Source: an uncultured Eggerthella sp. (lineage in GTDB: Bacteria > Actinomycetota > Coriobacteriia > Coriobacteriales > Eggerthellaceae). From it: a DNA stretch of 64,000 bases. Shown piece after piece: positions 54,059 to 62,850 of this stretch. The position numbers and the translations under genes were made by a program. The stretch lies in contig UQLU01000006.1 of the NCBI GenBank assembly GCA_900542065.1, positions 1 through 64,000 on the forward strand, read 5' to 3'. The notes below the pieces were generated by a model. The model saw nothing but the letters and a program-made list of their open reading frames with translations. It was not told the origin of the DNA and did not search any database. Numbering within the stretch: the stretch's first letter is position 1; each line of letters begins with the position of its first letter.

Positions 54059-54946
54059 GTGGGCAAAGAAAATGCAGTACAGTCGGTAGTATCTTCGGTC
54101 AATCCTTCTATTGTTATGGGTTGTCATCTTTCTTCGGCAAATGGGTATACCGCAATGGCGAAAACGGCCCAATCAATAGGCGCTCATACCTTTGCTTTCT
54201 TTACCCGTAATCCTCGTGGTGGTAAAGCAAAAGCAATTGATCAAGCAGATATTGAATCGTTTGCCCGTGCCGCCGAAGAGGCGGGAATTGTGCGCATCGT
54301 AGCTCATGGCTCATACACCGTTAATCCCTGTTCGGCGAAACAACACGTGCGCGCCTTTGCTTTTCAGGCGCTAGAGGAAGATTTGCGACGTATGGAATAC
54401 ACGCCGCATCAGCTCTTTAATATCCACCCTGGATCCCATGTAGGCCAAGGAATTCAGGTGGGCATTGAACAGATTGCAGAAGTACTTAACGCGGTACTTA
54501 AACAAGATCAAACCACAACGCTTTTGCTTGAAACTATGGCAGGTAAGGGAAGTGAAGTAGGGTCTTCTTTCGAGGAGCTCGCTTCCATTATCGAAAAGGT
54601 TGATCTGAAAGATAAGGTGGGTATCTGCCTCGATACCTGTCATGTTTGGGATGCGGGATACGATATCGTCAATGATTTAGAGGGAGTCCTTGAAGAGTTT
54701 GATGCGGTGTTAGGGCTAGAGAGACTTCGCGCTCTGCACATTAACGATTCGCTTAATCCAAGAGGCTCTCACAAAGACCGCCATGCACGCATTGGCGAAG
54801 GTGAAATAGGATCAGATGCTTTAGTTCGAGTAGTGCTTCATCCAAAACTAAAGGGACTGCCCTGTATTTTGGAAACGCCTAACGAATTATCTGGCTATAA
54901 AAAAGAGATTGCATTTTTCTATGCTTGCGAATGCGAATCTCTTTGA
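54059..54946 (+). CDS. nfo: Deoxyribonuclease IV (endonuclease IV, AP endonuclease)
   Basis: This 295-residue zinc enzyme cuts DNA at abasic sites. The TIM-barrel motifs are HPGSHVGQG, LLLETMAGKGSEVG, GICLDTCHVWDAGYD and HINDSLNPRGSHKDRHARIG, with the zinc His, Glu and Asp residues kept. GTG at 54059 is the upstream start; ATG 54116 (MGCHLSSANGY) is the family-like start but has no ribosome-binding site. It lies beside recN, giving a small DNA repair pair. Confidence 0.93.
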   Translation: MGKENAVQSVVSSVNPSIVMGCHLSSANGYTAMAKTAQSIGAHTFAFFTRNPRGGKAKAIDQADIESFARAAEEAGIVRIVAHGSYTVNPCSAKQHVRAFAFQALEEDLRRMEYTPHQLFNIHPGSHVGQGIQVGIEQIAEVLNAVLKQDQTTTLLLETMAGKGSEVGSSFEELASIIEKVDLKDKVGICLDTCHVWDAGYDIVNDLEGVLEEFDAVLGLERLRALHINDSLNPRGSHKDRHARIGEGEIGSDALVRVVLHPKLKGLPCILETPNELSGYKKEIAFFYACECESL

Positions 54947-55061
54947 GTACTATAGGTTTGTCTTATTCAATCCCCCTTTTACAACAGCTGTTTCGATGGG
55001 TGCCCGTGTGAAAGTGTGTATGGGCCAGCTGTGTGTTGAAGTCTGATCTAGGAGGACTCTC

Positions 55062-55742
55062 GTGAAATTCTTTCTCGATACCGCCGATCTCGACGAGATC
55101 AAAGAGGCGGCAAGTTGGGGCGCGCTTGCTGGTGTTACCACCAATCCTACGTTGTATTCACGCATTGGCGGTAAATTAGCAGATTTTCACAATCACATTG
55201 CACGTATTTGTGAGATCGTAGACGGTCCTGTTTCTGCTGAATCTGTTGCTATGACTCGCGACGAAATTATTAAAGACGGTCGTGAGCTTGCAGCAATCGC
55301 TCCTAATGTTGTTGTAAAAGTACCTACTATGATCGAAGGCTTAGCTGCTACTAAGGTACTTGCCTCTGAAGGCATTCCTGTTAACATGACGCTGTGCTTC
55401 ACGGTTCCGCAAGCTATTATGGCTGCTCGCGCTGGTGCTCGTTATGTAAGTCCTTTTATTGGCCGCTTCGATGATATTTCCGAAGACGGTTTAGATCAGG
55501 TAGCTAATATCGTTACCGCATTGAACAATTACGATTTTTCTGAAAACACCGTAAATGGTGAACAGATTGAAGTTATTGCTGCCTCCATTCGCAGTGCAAA
55601 TCATGTTGCTCAGGCAGCACTTATGGGCGCCGATATTGCAACGGTTCCCTTTAATGTATTGAAAAAGTGTGTTGAACATCCACTGACAGATCGTGGATTG
55701 GATGCATTCCTTAAGGATTGGGAGAAAGTTCAAAACGCATGA
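55062..55742 (+). CDS. tal: Transaldolase, TalC-type
   Basis: This 226-residue protein belongs to the small transaldolase/fructose-6-phosphate aldolase family. MKFFLDTADLDEIKEA opens the barrel, GVTTNPTL follows, and the Schiff-base lysine is in VVVKVPTM. GTG 55062 is the start, with AGGAGG just before. Its stop overlaps the rho start (ATGA). Whether it acts as transaldolase or F6P aldolase is not clear from sequence. Confidence 0.93.
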   Translation: MKFFLDTADLDEIKEAASWGALAGVTTNPTLYSRIGGKLADFHNHIARICEIVDGPVSAESVAMTRDEIIKDGRELAAIAPNVVVKVPTMIEGLAATKVLASEGIPVNMTLCFTVPQAIMAARAGARYVSPFIGRFDDISEDGLDQVANIVTALNNYDFSENTVNGEQIEVIAASIRSANHVAQAALMGADIATVPFNVLKKCVEHPLTDRGLDAFLKDWEKVQNA

Positions 55743-57763
55743 GTGATTCCGTAGTTGAAGAACCTGTAACGGAAGAAGTAAAGCCAAAACGCACCTATCG
55801 TCGTCGTACGACGAAAAAAAGTGAAAGTGCTACATCCGAAACCCCACAAACTGCTGGGGTTTCGGAAGATTCAGAGTCTCAGGAAGAACCAAAAAAGAAA
55901 AGAGCTACACGCTCTCGTAAAACCTCAAGTAAAAAAGCTGAAGAGAAAAGCGAATCCGTATCAAGCAATTCTGCAGCGGAAACCTCCGATCAAGCAAACA
56001 CATCTTCAGTATCAAAAACGAGCGAAAATCCAGAACAGTCTACAGAGCAATCCAGTACCGATGAAAAGCCTGTAAGGAGAAGAAGAGTATCTCGTAAAAA
56101 GGCTCCAGAAGAGGTAGTGTCCGATTTGTCTGTACAAGCTGTTGAAGGTGCTACGGAAAAAGCTGAAGCTGATCATGCCGCTAAAGAGGCAGAAGCGGTT
56201 GTGGATGCGGGAGCAGGTACTTCCCAAGAAGGATCGGTGGAAAGCGAAAAGCCGAGCGATAAAGCCAGCGAAGACGCGCATGACCCTGAGACAAGCGATG
56301 GCGAATCGCATGAGAGTGATGATAAGCGCGAAGATCGTTTTCAAGCTCGTAGTGGATCGCGTAAACAGCGTAGCTATACGAAAAACAACCACCAAAAGAA
56401 TTCTTCTCAGCAAAAAGGTGGTCATTTCCGTTCCCGCCGTACCCATCAGCAAAATAGGCGTGAACCAGTTGTTCCTCAGACTTCCAAAGAAGATCTTGCA
56501 AAGCTCAAAGTTGCTGAATTGCGCGCACGTGCTGAAGAGCTTGAGGTAGATCATAAGGGTCTTAAAAAAGCCGAATTGGTAGAGGCGGTATTTGCGGCAA
56601 GCATTAAAGCTGAAGGCTTTATGGAAACCGCAGGTATCTTAGATGTGCTCTCTGATGGATATGGTTTCTTGCGTACTCATGGTTACTTGCCAAGTGAAGA
56701 GGATGTTTATGTAGGTATGGCAACCATTCGTCGCAATGGCCTTCGCAAGGGTGACTACATTACAGGACAAACGCGTCCTGCTCGCCCAAACGAAAAATAT
56801 GCAGCTCTTCAGCGTGTTGATACAGTAAATGGTATTGCTCTTGAAGATTTGGGAAGACGTGTTCGATTTGCTGATCTAACACCTGTTTTCCCTGATGAGC
56901 GCTTGGTTCTCGAACACGGGAAATCCACCATTACGGCTCGTGTAATTGATTTATGTGCTCCTATTGGCAAGGGTCAGCGTGGTTTGATTGTTTCTCCTCC
57001 TAAGGCAGGTAAAACCACCATTTTGAAGGATATTGCTGCTTCAATTGCTGCAAACAATCCAGAAGTTCATTTGATGTGTCTGCTTGTTGATGAACGTCCA
57101 GAAGAAGTTACCGATATGGAACGTTCTATCCATGGCGAAGTAATTTCTTCTACCTTTGATATGCCAAGCGAAAACCACATTGCAGTTTCTGAGTTGGTAA
57201 TCGAGCGTGCAAAACGTTTGGTTGAAAATGGCCAAGACGCTGTTATCTTGCTTGACTCTCTGACGCGTCTTGCTCGTGCGTATAACTTAGCTCAGCCTGC
57301 TTCGGGACGCATCTTATCTGGTGGTGTGGATTCAACAGCGCTGTATCCTCCTAAGAAGTTCTTAGGTGCTGCTCGAAATATTGAAGGGGGCGGCAGTCTT
57401 ACTATTTTGGCATCTGCCCTGATTGAAACTGGCTCCAAGATGGATGAAGTTATCTTTGAAGAATTCAAGGGTACGGGCAATATGGAAGTTAAGCTGGACC
57501 GTCAGCTTGCTGACAGGCGTATTTTCCCTGCTATCGATCCTGTTGCTTCTGGTACGCGTCGAGAAGATTTGCTTTTAGATCCACAAGAGGCACCATTGAT
57601 CTGGGCGGTTCGTCGTATTTTGGCAAATCGCAACAATACAGAACGTGCTATGGAGTCGTTGGTTAAATCGTTGCAGCAAACCAATAACAATCAAGAATTC
57701 TTGATTCGTGCTGCTAAGAAAGCCCAGGGTCATCACTTCGAAGAAGGAAATATCGAATTTTAA
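55739..57763 (+). CDS. rho: Transcription termination factor Rho with long disordered N-terminal arm
   Basis: This 674-residue Rho factor ends transcripts by RNA-driven ATPase. Residues 1-245 are a charged low-complexity arm (Ser, Glu, Lys, Arg). A Rho N-terminal helical domain follows (LAKLKVAELRARAEELEV), then the RNA-binding cold-shock fold (GILDVLSDGYGFLR), and the ATPase with VSPPKAGKTTILKDI. Actinobacterial Rho often has such arms; E. coli Rho is 419 residues. ATG 55739 overlaps the tal stop (ATGA), so the genes are coupled. Confidence 0.96.
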   Translation: MSDSVVEEPVTEEVKPKRTYRRRTTKKSESATSETPQTAGVSEDSESQEEPKKKRATRSRKTSSKKAEEKSESVSSNSAAETSDQANTSSVSKTSENPEQSTEQSSTDEKPVRRRRVSRKKAPEEVVSDLSVQAVEGATEKAEADHAAKEAEAVVDAGAGTSQEGSVESEKPSDKASEDAHDPETSDGESHESDDKREDRFQARSGSRKQRSYTKNNHQKNSSQQKGGHFRSRRTHQQNRREPVVPQTSKEDLAKLKVAELRARAEELEVDHKGLKKAELVEAVFAASIKAEGFMETAGILDVLSDGYGFLRTHGYLPSEEDVYVGMATIRRNGLRKGDYITGQTRPARPNEKYAALQRVDTVNGIALEDLGRRVRFADLTPVFPDERLVLEHGKSTITARVIDLCAPIGKGQRGLIVSPPKAGKTTILKDIAASIAANNPEVHLMCLLVDERPEEVTDMERSIHGEVISSTFDMPSENHIAVSELVIERAKRLVENGQDAVILLDSLTRLARAYNLAQPASGRILSGGVDSTALYPPKKFLGAARNIEGGGSLTILASALIETGSKMDEVIFEEFKGTGNMEVKLDRQLADRRIFPAIDPVASGTRREDLLLDPQEAPLIWAVRRILANRNNTERAMESLVKSLQQTNNNQEFLIRAAKKAQGHHFEEGNIEF

Positions 57764-57858
57764 AGAACGTAGTACAGGAACGCGATAAGTTTTGAATGTA
57801 CTATGAGCTCAGGCGTGTTGCTTGGATATTTTCCTATAATGAAATAACAAAGATTAGC

Positions 57859-57882
57859 GAACCTCGTCGTAAGACGAGGTTC
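57859..57882 (+). terminator. Perfect hairpin after rho
   Basis: GAACCTCGTC pairs perfectly with GACGAGGTTC across GTAA. Only TGTATT follows, so termination is not certain. It lies 41 bases before the peptidase gene and could also be an mRNA processing or stability element. Confidence 0.6.
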
Positions 57883-57923
57883 TGTATTGAAGAAGACAAC
57901 ACTACCCTTGTGAGGAGAGCAGG

Positions 57924-59162
57924 ATGTCTCAAGAACCGCAAGAGCCAAAAGGAACCCCACAGTCAGATAATCAGGGTCCTCAAAAACCGCAGGAGCCACA
58001 GGGTTATTCTGCTCCGCAGGGAAATGCATACAGCTATGATCCAAACCTGCAGACAAACGAATATGGTTATTCGCCAAATGGGACTTCTTCAGGATATGGT
58101 GTTCCTTATTCTGATTACGCAAGCGCTCCTAATTCTGGTTTTGGAGCGGCTCCTAATCCTAATTTTGGCCCAGCCCCCTATGCGTATGCGCCTTCTAATG
58201 GATGGAATGCCTCTGCGCCGAAGCAAAAATCACGTGGTTGGATAGTGGGCATTGTTATTGTGGTCGCATTGTGTGTGGTCACCATGTTTGGCATGTGGTC
58301 TTGTTCGAATGCATTTTCTTCTGCGGGATCTTATTCGCAAAATGATGCCGATCTGTTGGTAAACGATGCGGTAGCGGTAATTAACCTTAATGGCACGATC
58401 CAATACGATGGCACAACGTGCAGTCCTGAAGGGCTTAAATCTCAGCTGGATATTGCTGCCGAAAATAATTACATTAAAGCGGTTGTTCTTCGCGTGAACT
58501 CGGGTGGTGGCGTTGCTACTGCTGGCGAAGAAATGACTGAATATGTGCGCGAATTCAAAGAGACTACGGGTAAACCTGTTGTTGTTTCTAGCGCGGCAAC
58601 TAACGCAAGTGCAGCTTATGAAATTTCTAGCCAAGCGGATTGCATCTATGTAGGTAAGACGACCGCAATTGGTGCTATTGGTACTGCGATGCAGTTTATG
58701 GACTATTCGGGTCTTATGGAAATGTTGGGTATAACTACCGAAGACATTACTTCTTCGAGCAGTAAGGATTCCACCTACGGTAATCGTGCTTTGACGGATG
58801 AGGAACGTGCCTATTATCAGGCACAAGTAGATCAAATTAACGAAACCTTTATTGAAAACGTTGCTCAGGGTAGGGATATGAAGGTGGACGAGGTCAAGCC
58901 GCTCGCTACAGGTCTTACCTTTACCGGTATCGATGCTGTTGATAATGGCTTGGCAGACGAGATCGGAACATTGGAAGATGCAGTTGCGAAAGCAGCGGAA
59001 CTCGCGGGTAGTTCAACAAGAGAAACGGTTACGCTTGATACCTCCTCTTCTGATGATCTGGATCTTTTGCTAGATTTAATGTCAGAATCTGATACGCAAA
59101 CCACCCAAGAGCTTGCTCAAGCTCTCAAACAGCTTGAAGCCGATGACTCTGTAAAGCAGTAG
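57924..59162 (+). CDS. sppA: Signal peptide peptidase SppA-type serine protease (S49)
   Basis: This 412-residue membrane-anchored protease is of the SppA family, which degrades cleaved signal peptides. A cytoplasmic arm of about 103 residues is rich in Pro, Gln, Gly and Tyr. One membrane helix spans about 106-125. The S49 domain follows with the serine-lysine dyad at Ser229 (NASAAYEIS) and Lys245 (YVGKTTAIGAIG). GAGGAGAG precedes the ATG. The tail after residue 370 is acidic. Confidence 0.9.
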   Translation: MSQEPQEPKGTPQSDNQGPQKPQEPQGYSAPQGNAYSYDPNLQTNEYGYSPNGTSSGYGVPYSDYASAPNSGFGAAPNPNFGPAPYAYAPSNGWNASAPKQKSRGWIVGIVIVVALCVVTMFGMWSCSNAFSSAGSYSQNDADLLVNDAVAVINLNGTIQYDGTTCSPEGLKSQLDIAAENNYIKAVVLRVNSGGGVATAGEEMTEYVREFKETTGKPVVVSSAATNASAAYEISSQADCIYVGKTTAIGAIGTAMQFMDYSGLMEMLGITTEDITSSSSKDSTYGNRALTDEERAYYQAQVDQINETFIENVAQGRDMKVDEVKPLATGLTFTGIDAVDNGLADEIGTLEDAVAKAAELAGSSTRETVTLDTSSSDDLDLLLDLMSESDTQTTQELAQALKQLEADDSVKQ

Positions 59163-59270
59163 TGTTTGCGTTTTCATAAAGAAAAGGGCTCTATCACCTT
59201 CGTAAGAGTTGTACTAAACGGTTTCTTGCGCAGATAGAGATCTTATAAAGATAAGGCGGATTAAACAACG

Positions 59271-61340
59271 ATGGCGGATAAGATGGCGGAAAACAAAGCT
59301 TCAAAATCTAAGGATATGCCTCCTATTGTATGGCCTAAACGTGCGGTGGTAACTGCGGGTATGCCTTATGGCAATAAGGCGCTTCATTTTGGTCATGTAG
59401 GTGGTGTTTTTGTTCCTGCAGACTGTTACGCACGTTTTTTACGTGATCGTATTGGAAAAGAAAATGTAGTGTTTGTTTCTGGTACTGACTGCTTTGGTTC
59501 CCCTATTGAAGAGGGCTATCGCAAAGAAGTTGAAGCAGGCACGTTTGAGGGCAGTATCGAAGATTATGTTTCTCGAAATCATGATGCTCAAAAAGCCACG
59601 TTAGATGCTTACGATATCAGTTTGGATGTATACGAAGGTAGCGGCCTTGGTCATTGTGGAGAAGTTCATCGCAGCGTGACTAACGAATTTGTGCAGCGTC
59701 TCTACGACAAGGGCTATCTGCACCTGGAAAGCACCTTGCAGTTCTATGACACCAAAGAAGACATGTTCTTGAATGGTCGTCAGGTAGTAGGTCACTGCCC
59801 AGTGCAGGGTTGTAAAAGCGAAAAAGCTTATGCAGATGAGTGTGATTTGGGCCATCAGTATGATCCTGTTGATTTGATCAAGCCCATTTCTTCAGTTTCG
59901 GGTACGGTGCCTGAGATGCGTGAAGTAAAGAACTGGTATTTCGATTTGCCAGGTTTTGCGAATATCGTGCGCGATTATGTGCAAGAAATGGAAGACGATC
60001 CACAAATTCGTCCTGTGGTTACTAAAACCATTAAAGAATTCCTTGTGCCACCGATTATTTACATCAAGGTGGAACTCTTTGATGCCTATAAAGAAATTGC
60101 GGATAAGCTGCCTGAACATGTATATCGTGATGCAGAAAAAGGCAAGCAGAGTTTTGAAATAGAATTCAAAAATATCGCCGATCGCGATACGGCGCGTACC
60201 GTGTTAACTGGTGCGGGCATTCGCTTCCGCACGGGTAAGGCGTTGGTACCTTTCCGTATTTCTGGCAATGTGGAGTGGGGTGTTCCTGTTCCTGTTATTG
60301 AAGGTGCAGAAGGTTTGACGGCATGGTGCTGGCCAGAAAGTCTGTGGGCACCTATTTCCTTTACTATGGCACGCAACGATGATCGCGGATTAGCTCGCAC
60401 GGAATGGCGTAGTTTTTGGTGCGATAAAGAATCTTGCGTGTATCAGTTTATCGGCCAAGACAATTTGTATTTCTACGGCGTTGCGCAGCCTGCTCTGTTT
60501 GCCGCAATGCAGCATTCTGAACACCCACAGGCAAATGCTTTGCAGGGTGAATTGCAGCAGACCAAGCTTATTGCAAACCACCATATTTTGTTTGGTGACA
60601 AGAAAGCTTCTTCTTCAAGTGAAATAAAGCCACCCACAGCTGATGAGCTTTTGAACTACTACACTGCAGAGCAGTTACGTGCGCATTTCTTGGCGCTCGC
60701 ACTTGATCAGCGCTCGGTTGGTTTCAAACCGAAAGTCTTTGATCCTGATCCTGTAAAGCGCGAAGATCCCCGCGTGGCCGATCCTGCCTTAAAGGAAGGC
60801 GCTTTACTTACCAAGGTGTTTAACCGCTTGGCAAGAAGCTGTTTTTATGAAGCGCAAAAGAACTTTGACGGCTATATGCCTCTCGGCTCTGTTTCGACAG
60901 AGGTGCTAAGGCAAGCAAAGAAAACCATGCTTAAATATGAAGACTGCATGTATTGCGTGGACTTGCATTCGGTCATGGCATTGATGGATGAATTTATTCG
61001 CTATGCCAACAAATACTGGTCGAGTGGTATTCGCAGCGCGGAAAATGAAGAATTGTCCAATGACGAGCGCACTCAGTTGCGTCGTCAGGTGCTGATTGAT
61101 TCGTTTTATCTGCTGCGTATCTCTACGCTTTTGATGCATCCTGTAGTACCAAAAGGCACTGAGCGAATTTGCGATTATCTAAATTTTGAATTTGATGAAT
61201 TCTTCAGCTGGAATTACGACTTTGATAGCATGGAAGAACTTTGCAACGCTAACGAACTTGACGATGGCCGCCATCGCGTTCGCGAACTGCCTCCGCGCAC
61301 CGACTTCTTCAAGTTTCATCCTTCACAGATAAAAAAGTAG
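59271..61340 (+). CDS. metG: Methionine--tRNA ligase with atypical KMSKS loop
   Basis: This 689-residue class I aminoacyl-tRNA synthetase charges initiator and elongator tRNA-Met. The HIGH motif reads HFGH at residues 39-42. A zinc-knuckle has Cys176, Cys181 and Cys191 with His195 where a fourth cysteine is usual. The KMSKS loop appears as KASSS at 445-449, keeping first Lys and both Ser but not the second Lys. No C-terminal tRNA-binding domain is obvious. AAGGCGGA precedes the ATG. I call it metG by overall fit. Confidence 0.88.
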   Translation: MADKMAENKASKSKDMPPIVWPKRAVVTAGMPYGNKALHFGHVGGVFVPADCYARFLRDRIGKENVVFVSGTDCFGSPIEEGYRKEVEAGTFEGSIEDYVSRNHDAQKATLDAYDISLDVYEGSGLGHCGEVHRSVTNEFVQRLYDKGYLHLESTLQFYDTKEDMFLNGRQVVGHCPVQGCKSEKAYADECDLGHQYDPVDLIKPISSVSGTVPEMREVKNWYFDLPGFANIVRDYVQEMEDDPQIRPVVTKTIKEFLVPPIIYIKVELFDAYKEIADKLPEHVYRDAEKGKQSFEIEFKNIADRDTARTVLTGAGIRFRTGKALVPFRISGNVEWGVPVPVIEGAEGLTAWCWPESLWAPISFTMARNDDRGLARTEWRSFWCDKESCVYQFIGQDNLYFYGVAQPALFAAMQHSEHPQANALQGELQQTKLIANHHILFGDKKASSSSEIKPPTADELLNYYTAEQLRAHFLALALDQRSVGFKPKVFDPDPVKREDPRVADPALKEGALLTKVFNRLARSCFYEAQKNFDGYMPLGSVSTEVLRQAKKTMLKYEDCMYCVDLHSVMALMDEFIRYANKYWSSGIRSAENEELSNDERTQLRRQVLIDSFYLLRISTLLMHPVVPKGTERICDYLNFEFDEFFSWNYDFDSMEELCNANELDDGRHRVRELPPRTDFFKFHPSQIKK

Positions 61341-61390
61341 GGAGTAGAAGAGCTATTTGAGCTTGGTTAAAGCGTAAAAGAAGTATAAGA

Positions 61391-61420
61391 GAGCCGCTTG
61401 TTTTAAGCGGCTCTTATCTT
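61391..61420 (+). terminator. Terminator after metG
   Basis: GAGCCGCTT pairs perfectly with AAGCGGCTC across a 5-base loop and is followed by TTATCTT. Confidence 0.85.
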
Positions 61421-61479
61421 GAATAGCCAACAAATATAGAGCAACTGTGAATTCGCACGGGAACTGGTAAGTAAAAATC

Positions 61480-61507
61480 TTGCATGAAGACAATAGCGTG
61501 CTACAAT
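61480..61507 (+). promoter_or_regulatory. rpmE promoter
   Basis: TTGCAT and TACAAT with a 16-base spacer lie 53 bases before the rpmE start, so the transcript would begin near 61514, just before the leader hairpin. Confidence 0.7.
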
Positions 61508-61522
61508 AACAAAGCTTGTCTC

Positions 61523-61543
61523 GCCTTGGTCGGAAACCAAGGC
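61523..61543 (+). promoter_or_regulatory. Leader hairpin of the L31 gene, possible ribosomal-protein leader
   Basis: GCCTTGGT (61523-61530) pairs perfectly with ACCAAGGC (61536-61543) across CGGAA. It fills most of the short leader and ends four bases before GAAGGAG, the ribosome-binding site. Ribosomal protein L31 leaders acting as autoregulatory RNA have been reported in several groups, by my memory including Coriobacteria; identity with such a class is not tested. Confidence 0.6.
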
Positions 61544-61559
61544 ATACGAAGGAGAACCA

Positions 61560-62033
61560 ATGAAAAAAGATATCCATCCCGAATACGTTGACTGCACCGT
61601 AACGTGCACCTGCGGCAACACCTTCCAGACTCGTTCTACTAAGTCTGAAATTCGTGTTGACATCTGCAATGCTTGCCATCCATTCTTCACTGGCACTCAG
61701 AAGCTGATCGACTCTGGTGGACGCGTACAGCGCTTTGCTAACAAGTTCGGCTCTGCAACTGAGGCAGTTGCTGCTCGCGAAGCAGAAAAGAAGGCTGCTA
61801 AGGCCGCTAAGGCTGCTGAAGCAGAAGCAGCTAAGAAGGCAGAGCGTGAAGCAAAGGCTGCTGCTAAGGCTGCTCGTGCTGCAGAATATGCAAAGAAGGC
61901 TGAAGCTGAAGCTGCTAAGGCTGCAGAGGCTGCTGAGGCAACTGCAGAAGAGGCAACCGAAGAAGCTGCAGAGGCTGCTGCTGAAGAAGCAACCGAAGCT
62001 GCAACCGAGGCTACTGAAACTGCTGCTGAATAG
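61560..62033 (+). CDS. rpmE: 50S ribosomal protein L31 with long Ala/Lys/Glu C-terminal tail
   Basis: Residues 1-66 are a normal zinc-type L31 with Cys16, Cys18, Cys36 and Cys39 (CTCG and CNACHPF). The protein then goes on for about 90 residues of Ala, Lys and Glu, first basic and then acidic, probably one long helix. Usual L31 is about 70 residues. The tail is coded by repeats like GCTAAGGCTGC. GAAGGAG precedes the ATG, and a hairpin leader lies just upstream. Highly biased codons fit a ribosomal gene. Confidence 0.93.
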   Translation: MKKDIHPEYVDCTVTCTCGNTFQTRSTKSEIRVDICNACHPFFTGTQKLIDSGGRVQRFANKFGSATEAVAAREAEKKAAKAAKAAEAEAAKKAEREAKAAAKAARAAEYAKKAEAEAAKAAEAAEATAEEATEEAAEAAAEEATEAATEATETAAE

Positions 62034-62076
62034 TTCAGTTCTTACAGTTACTCAACTTTTTTGGGTTATTCAGAGA

Positions 62077-62104
62077 GGCGTCCGCGCAAGCGGGCGCCTT
62101 TTCT
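62077..62104 (+). terminator. Terminator after rpmE
   Basis: GGCGTCCGC pairs with GCGGGCGCC (one wobble) across GCAA and is followed by TTTTCTTG. Confidence 0.88.
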
Positions 62105-62139
62105 TGTAGCATGGAAGAAAACGGAGTTAGGAGAATTTC

Positions 62140-62811
62140 ATGATTGATACTAAGGCGTTTCGTAATCTAAGTTACGGACTTTATATTATTTCTTCCAAAA
62201 AAGACGGCAAACCAGTTGGCTGCGTGGTTAATACCTTTGCCCAAGTAACTTCAAGCCCTGCACAGGTAAGTGTTGCAGTGAATAAGGACAACTACACCGC
62301 ACAAGGTATTCAGGAAACAGGCGCTTATGAAGTTGCGGTTATGAATGAATCTGCTTCGATGGAGCTTATTGGAACGTTTGGTTTTCATTCAAGTGTTGAT
62401 ACCGATAAGTTTAGTGAATTCGAAACCGCAGTATCTGAACAGGGTATCGAATATGTGACGCAGTCCTCTTGTGCTCATTTCTCGGTAAACGTAACCCAAC
62501 AACTTGATTTGGGTAGTCATTTTCTTTTCATTGGCGAAGTGGTAGATGCCGCCCCTATTGCAGGGGATAGTCCTATGACGTATGCCTATTATCATCAGGT
62601 AAAAGGCGGCAAAACTCCTCCTAAGGCATCAAGCTACAATGGAGGCGATGATACTGGTGCAGATGCCGCTTCTGCGGGCGAGTCAAAACCAAAAATTGCT
62701 TGGCGTTGTAAGATTTGTGGACATATTGAATATGTTGACGAATTGCCCGACGATTTCACCTGTCCAGTATGTGGAGTTGGACGTGAACTGTTTGAACGCA
62801 TTGAGCTGTAA
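62140..62811 (+). CDS. Flavin reductase-rubredoxin fusion (high-molecular-weight rubredoxin)
   Basis: This 223-residue protein joins a flavin reductase domain (about residues 1-160; FRNLSYGLYIISSK and GCVVNTFAQVTSSPAQV) to a C-terminal rubredoxin (CKICGHIEYVDELPDDF, CPVCGVG) with the four iron cysteines. Known proteins of this form pass electrons from NAD(P)H to flavodiiron proteins for oxygen or nitric oxide detoxification in anaerobes such as Moorella. No flavodiiron gene is in the window. TTAGGAGA precedes the ATG. Confidence 0.92.
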   Translation: MIDTKAFRNLSYGLYIISSKKDGKPVGCVVNTFAQVTSSPAQVSVAVNKDNYTAQGIQETGAYEVAVMNESASMELIGTFGFHSSVDTDKFSEFETAVSEQGIEYVTQSSCAHFSVNVTQQLDLGSHFLFIGEVVDAAPIAGDSPMTYAYYHQVKGGKTPPKASSYNGGDDTGADAASAGESKPKIAWRCKICGHIEYVDELPDDFTCPVCGVGRELFERIEL

Positions 62812-62850
62812 TTGATATAACGCCACGTGCAAAAGATAAGGAGCCCTTTT

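Noticed and set aside
55821..56549. Alternative frames over the Rho N-terminal arm
   Set aside because: They come from low-complexity Lys/Arg-rich coding sequence; the Rho frame is fixed by the ATGA overlap with tal and by the downstream domains.
61717..62109. Leu/Lys/Arg-rich frame over the L31 tail
   Set aside because: It is the shifted reading of the repeated GCT-AAG-GCT-GC coding sequence and has no start signal.
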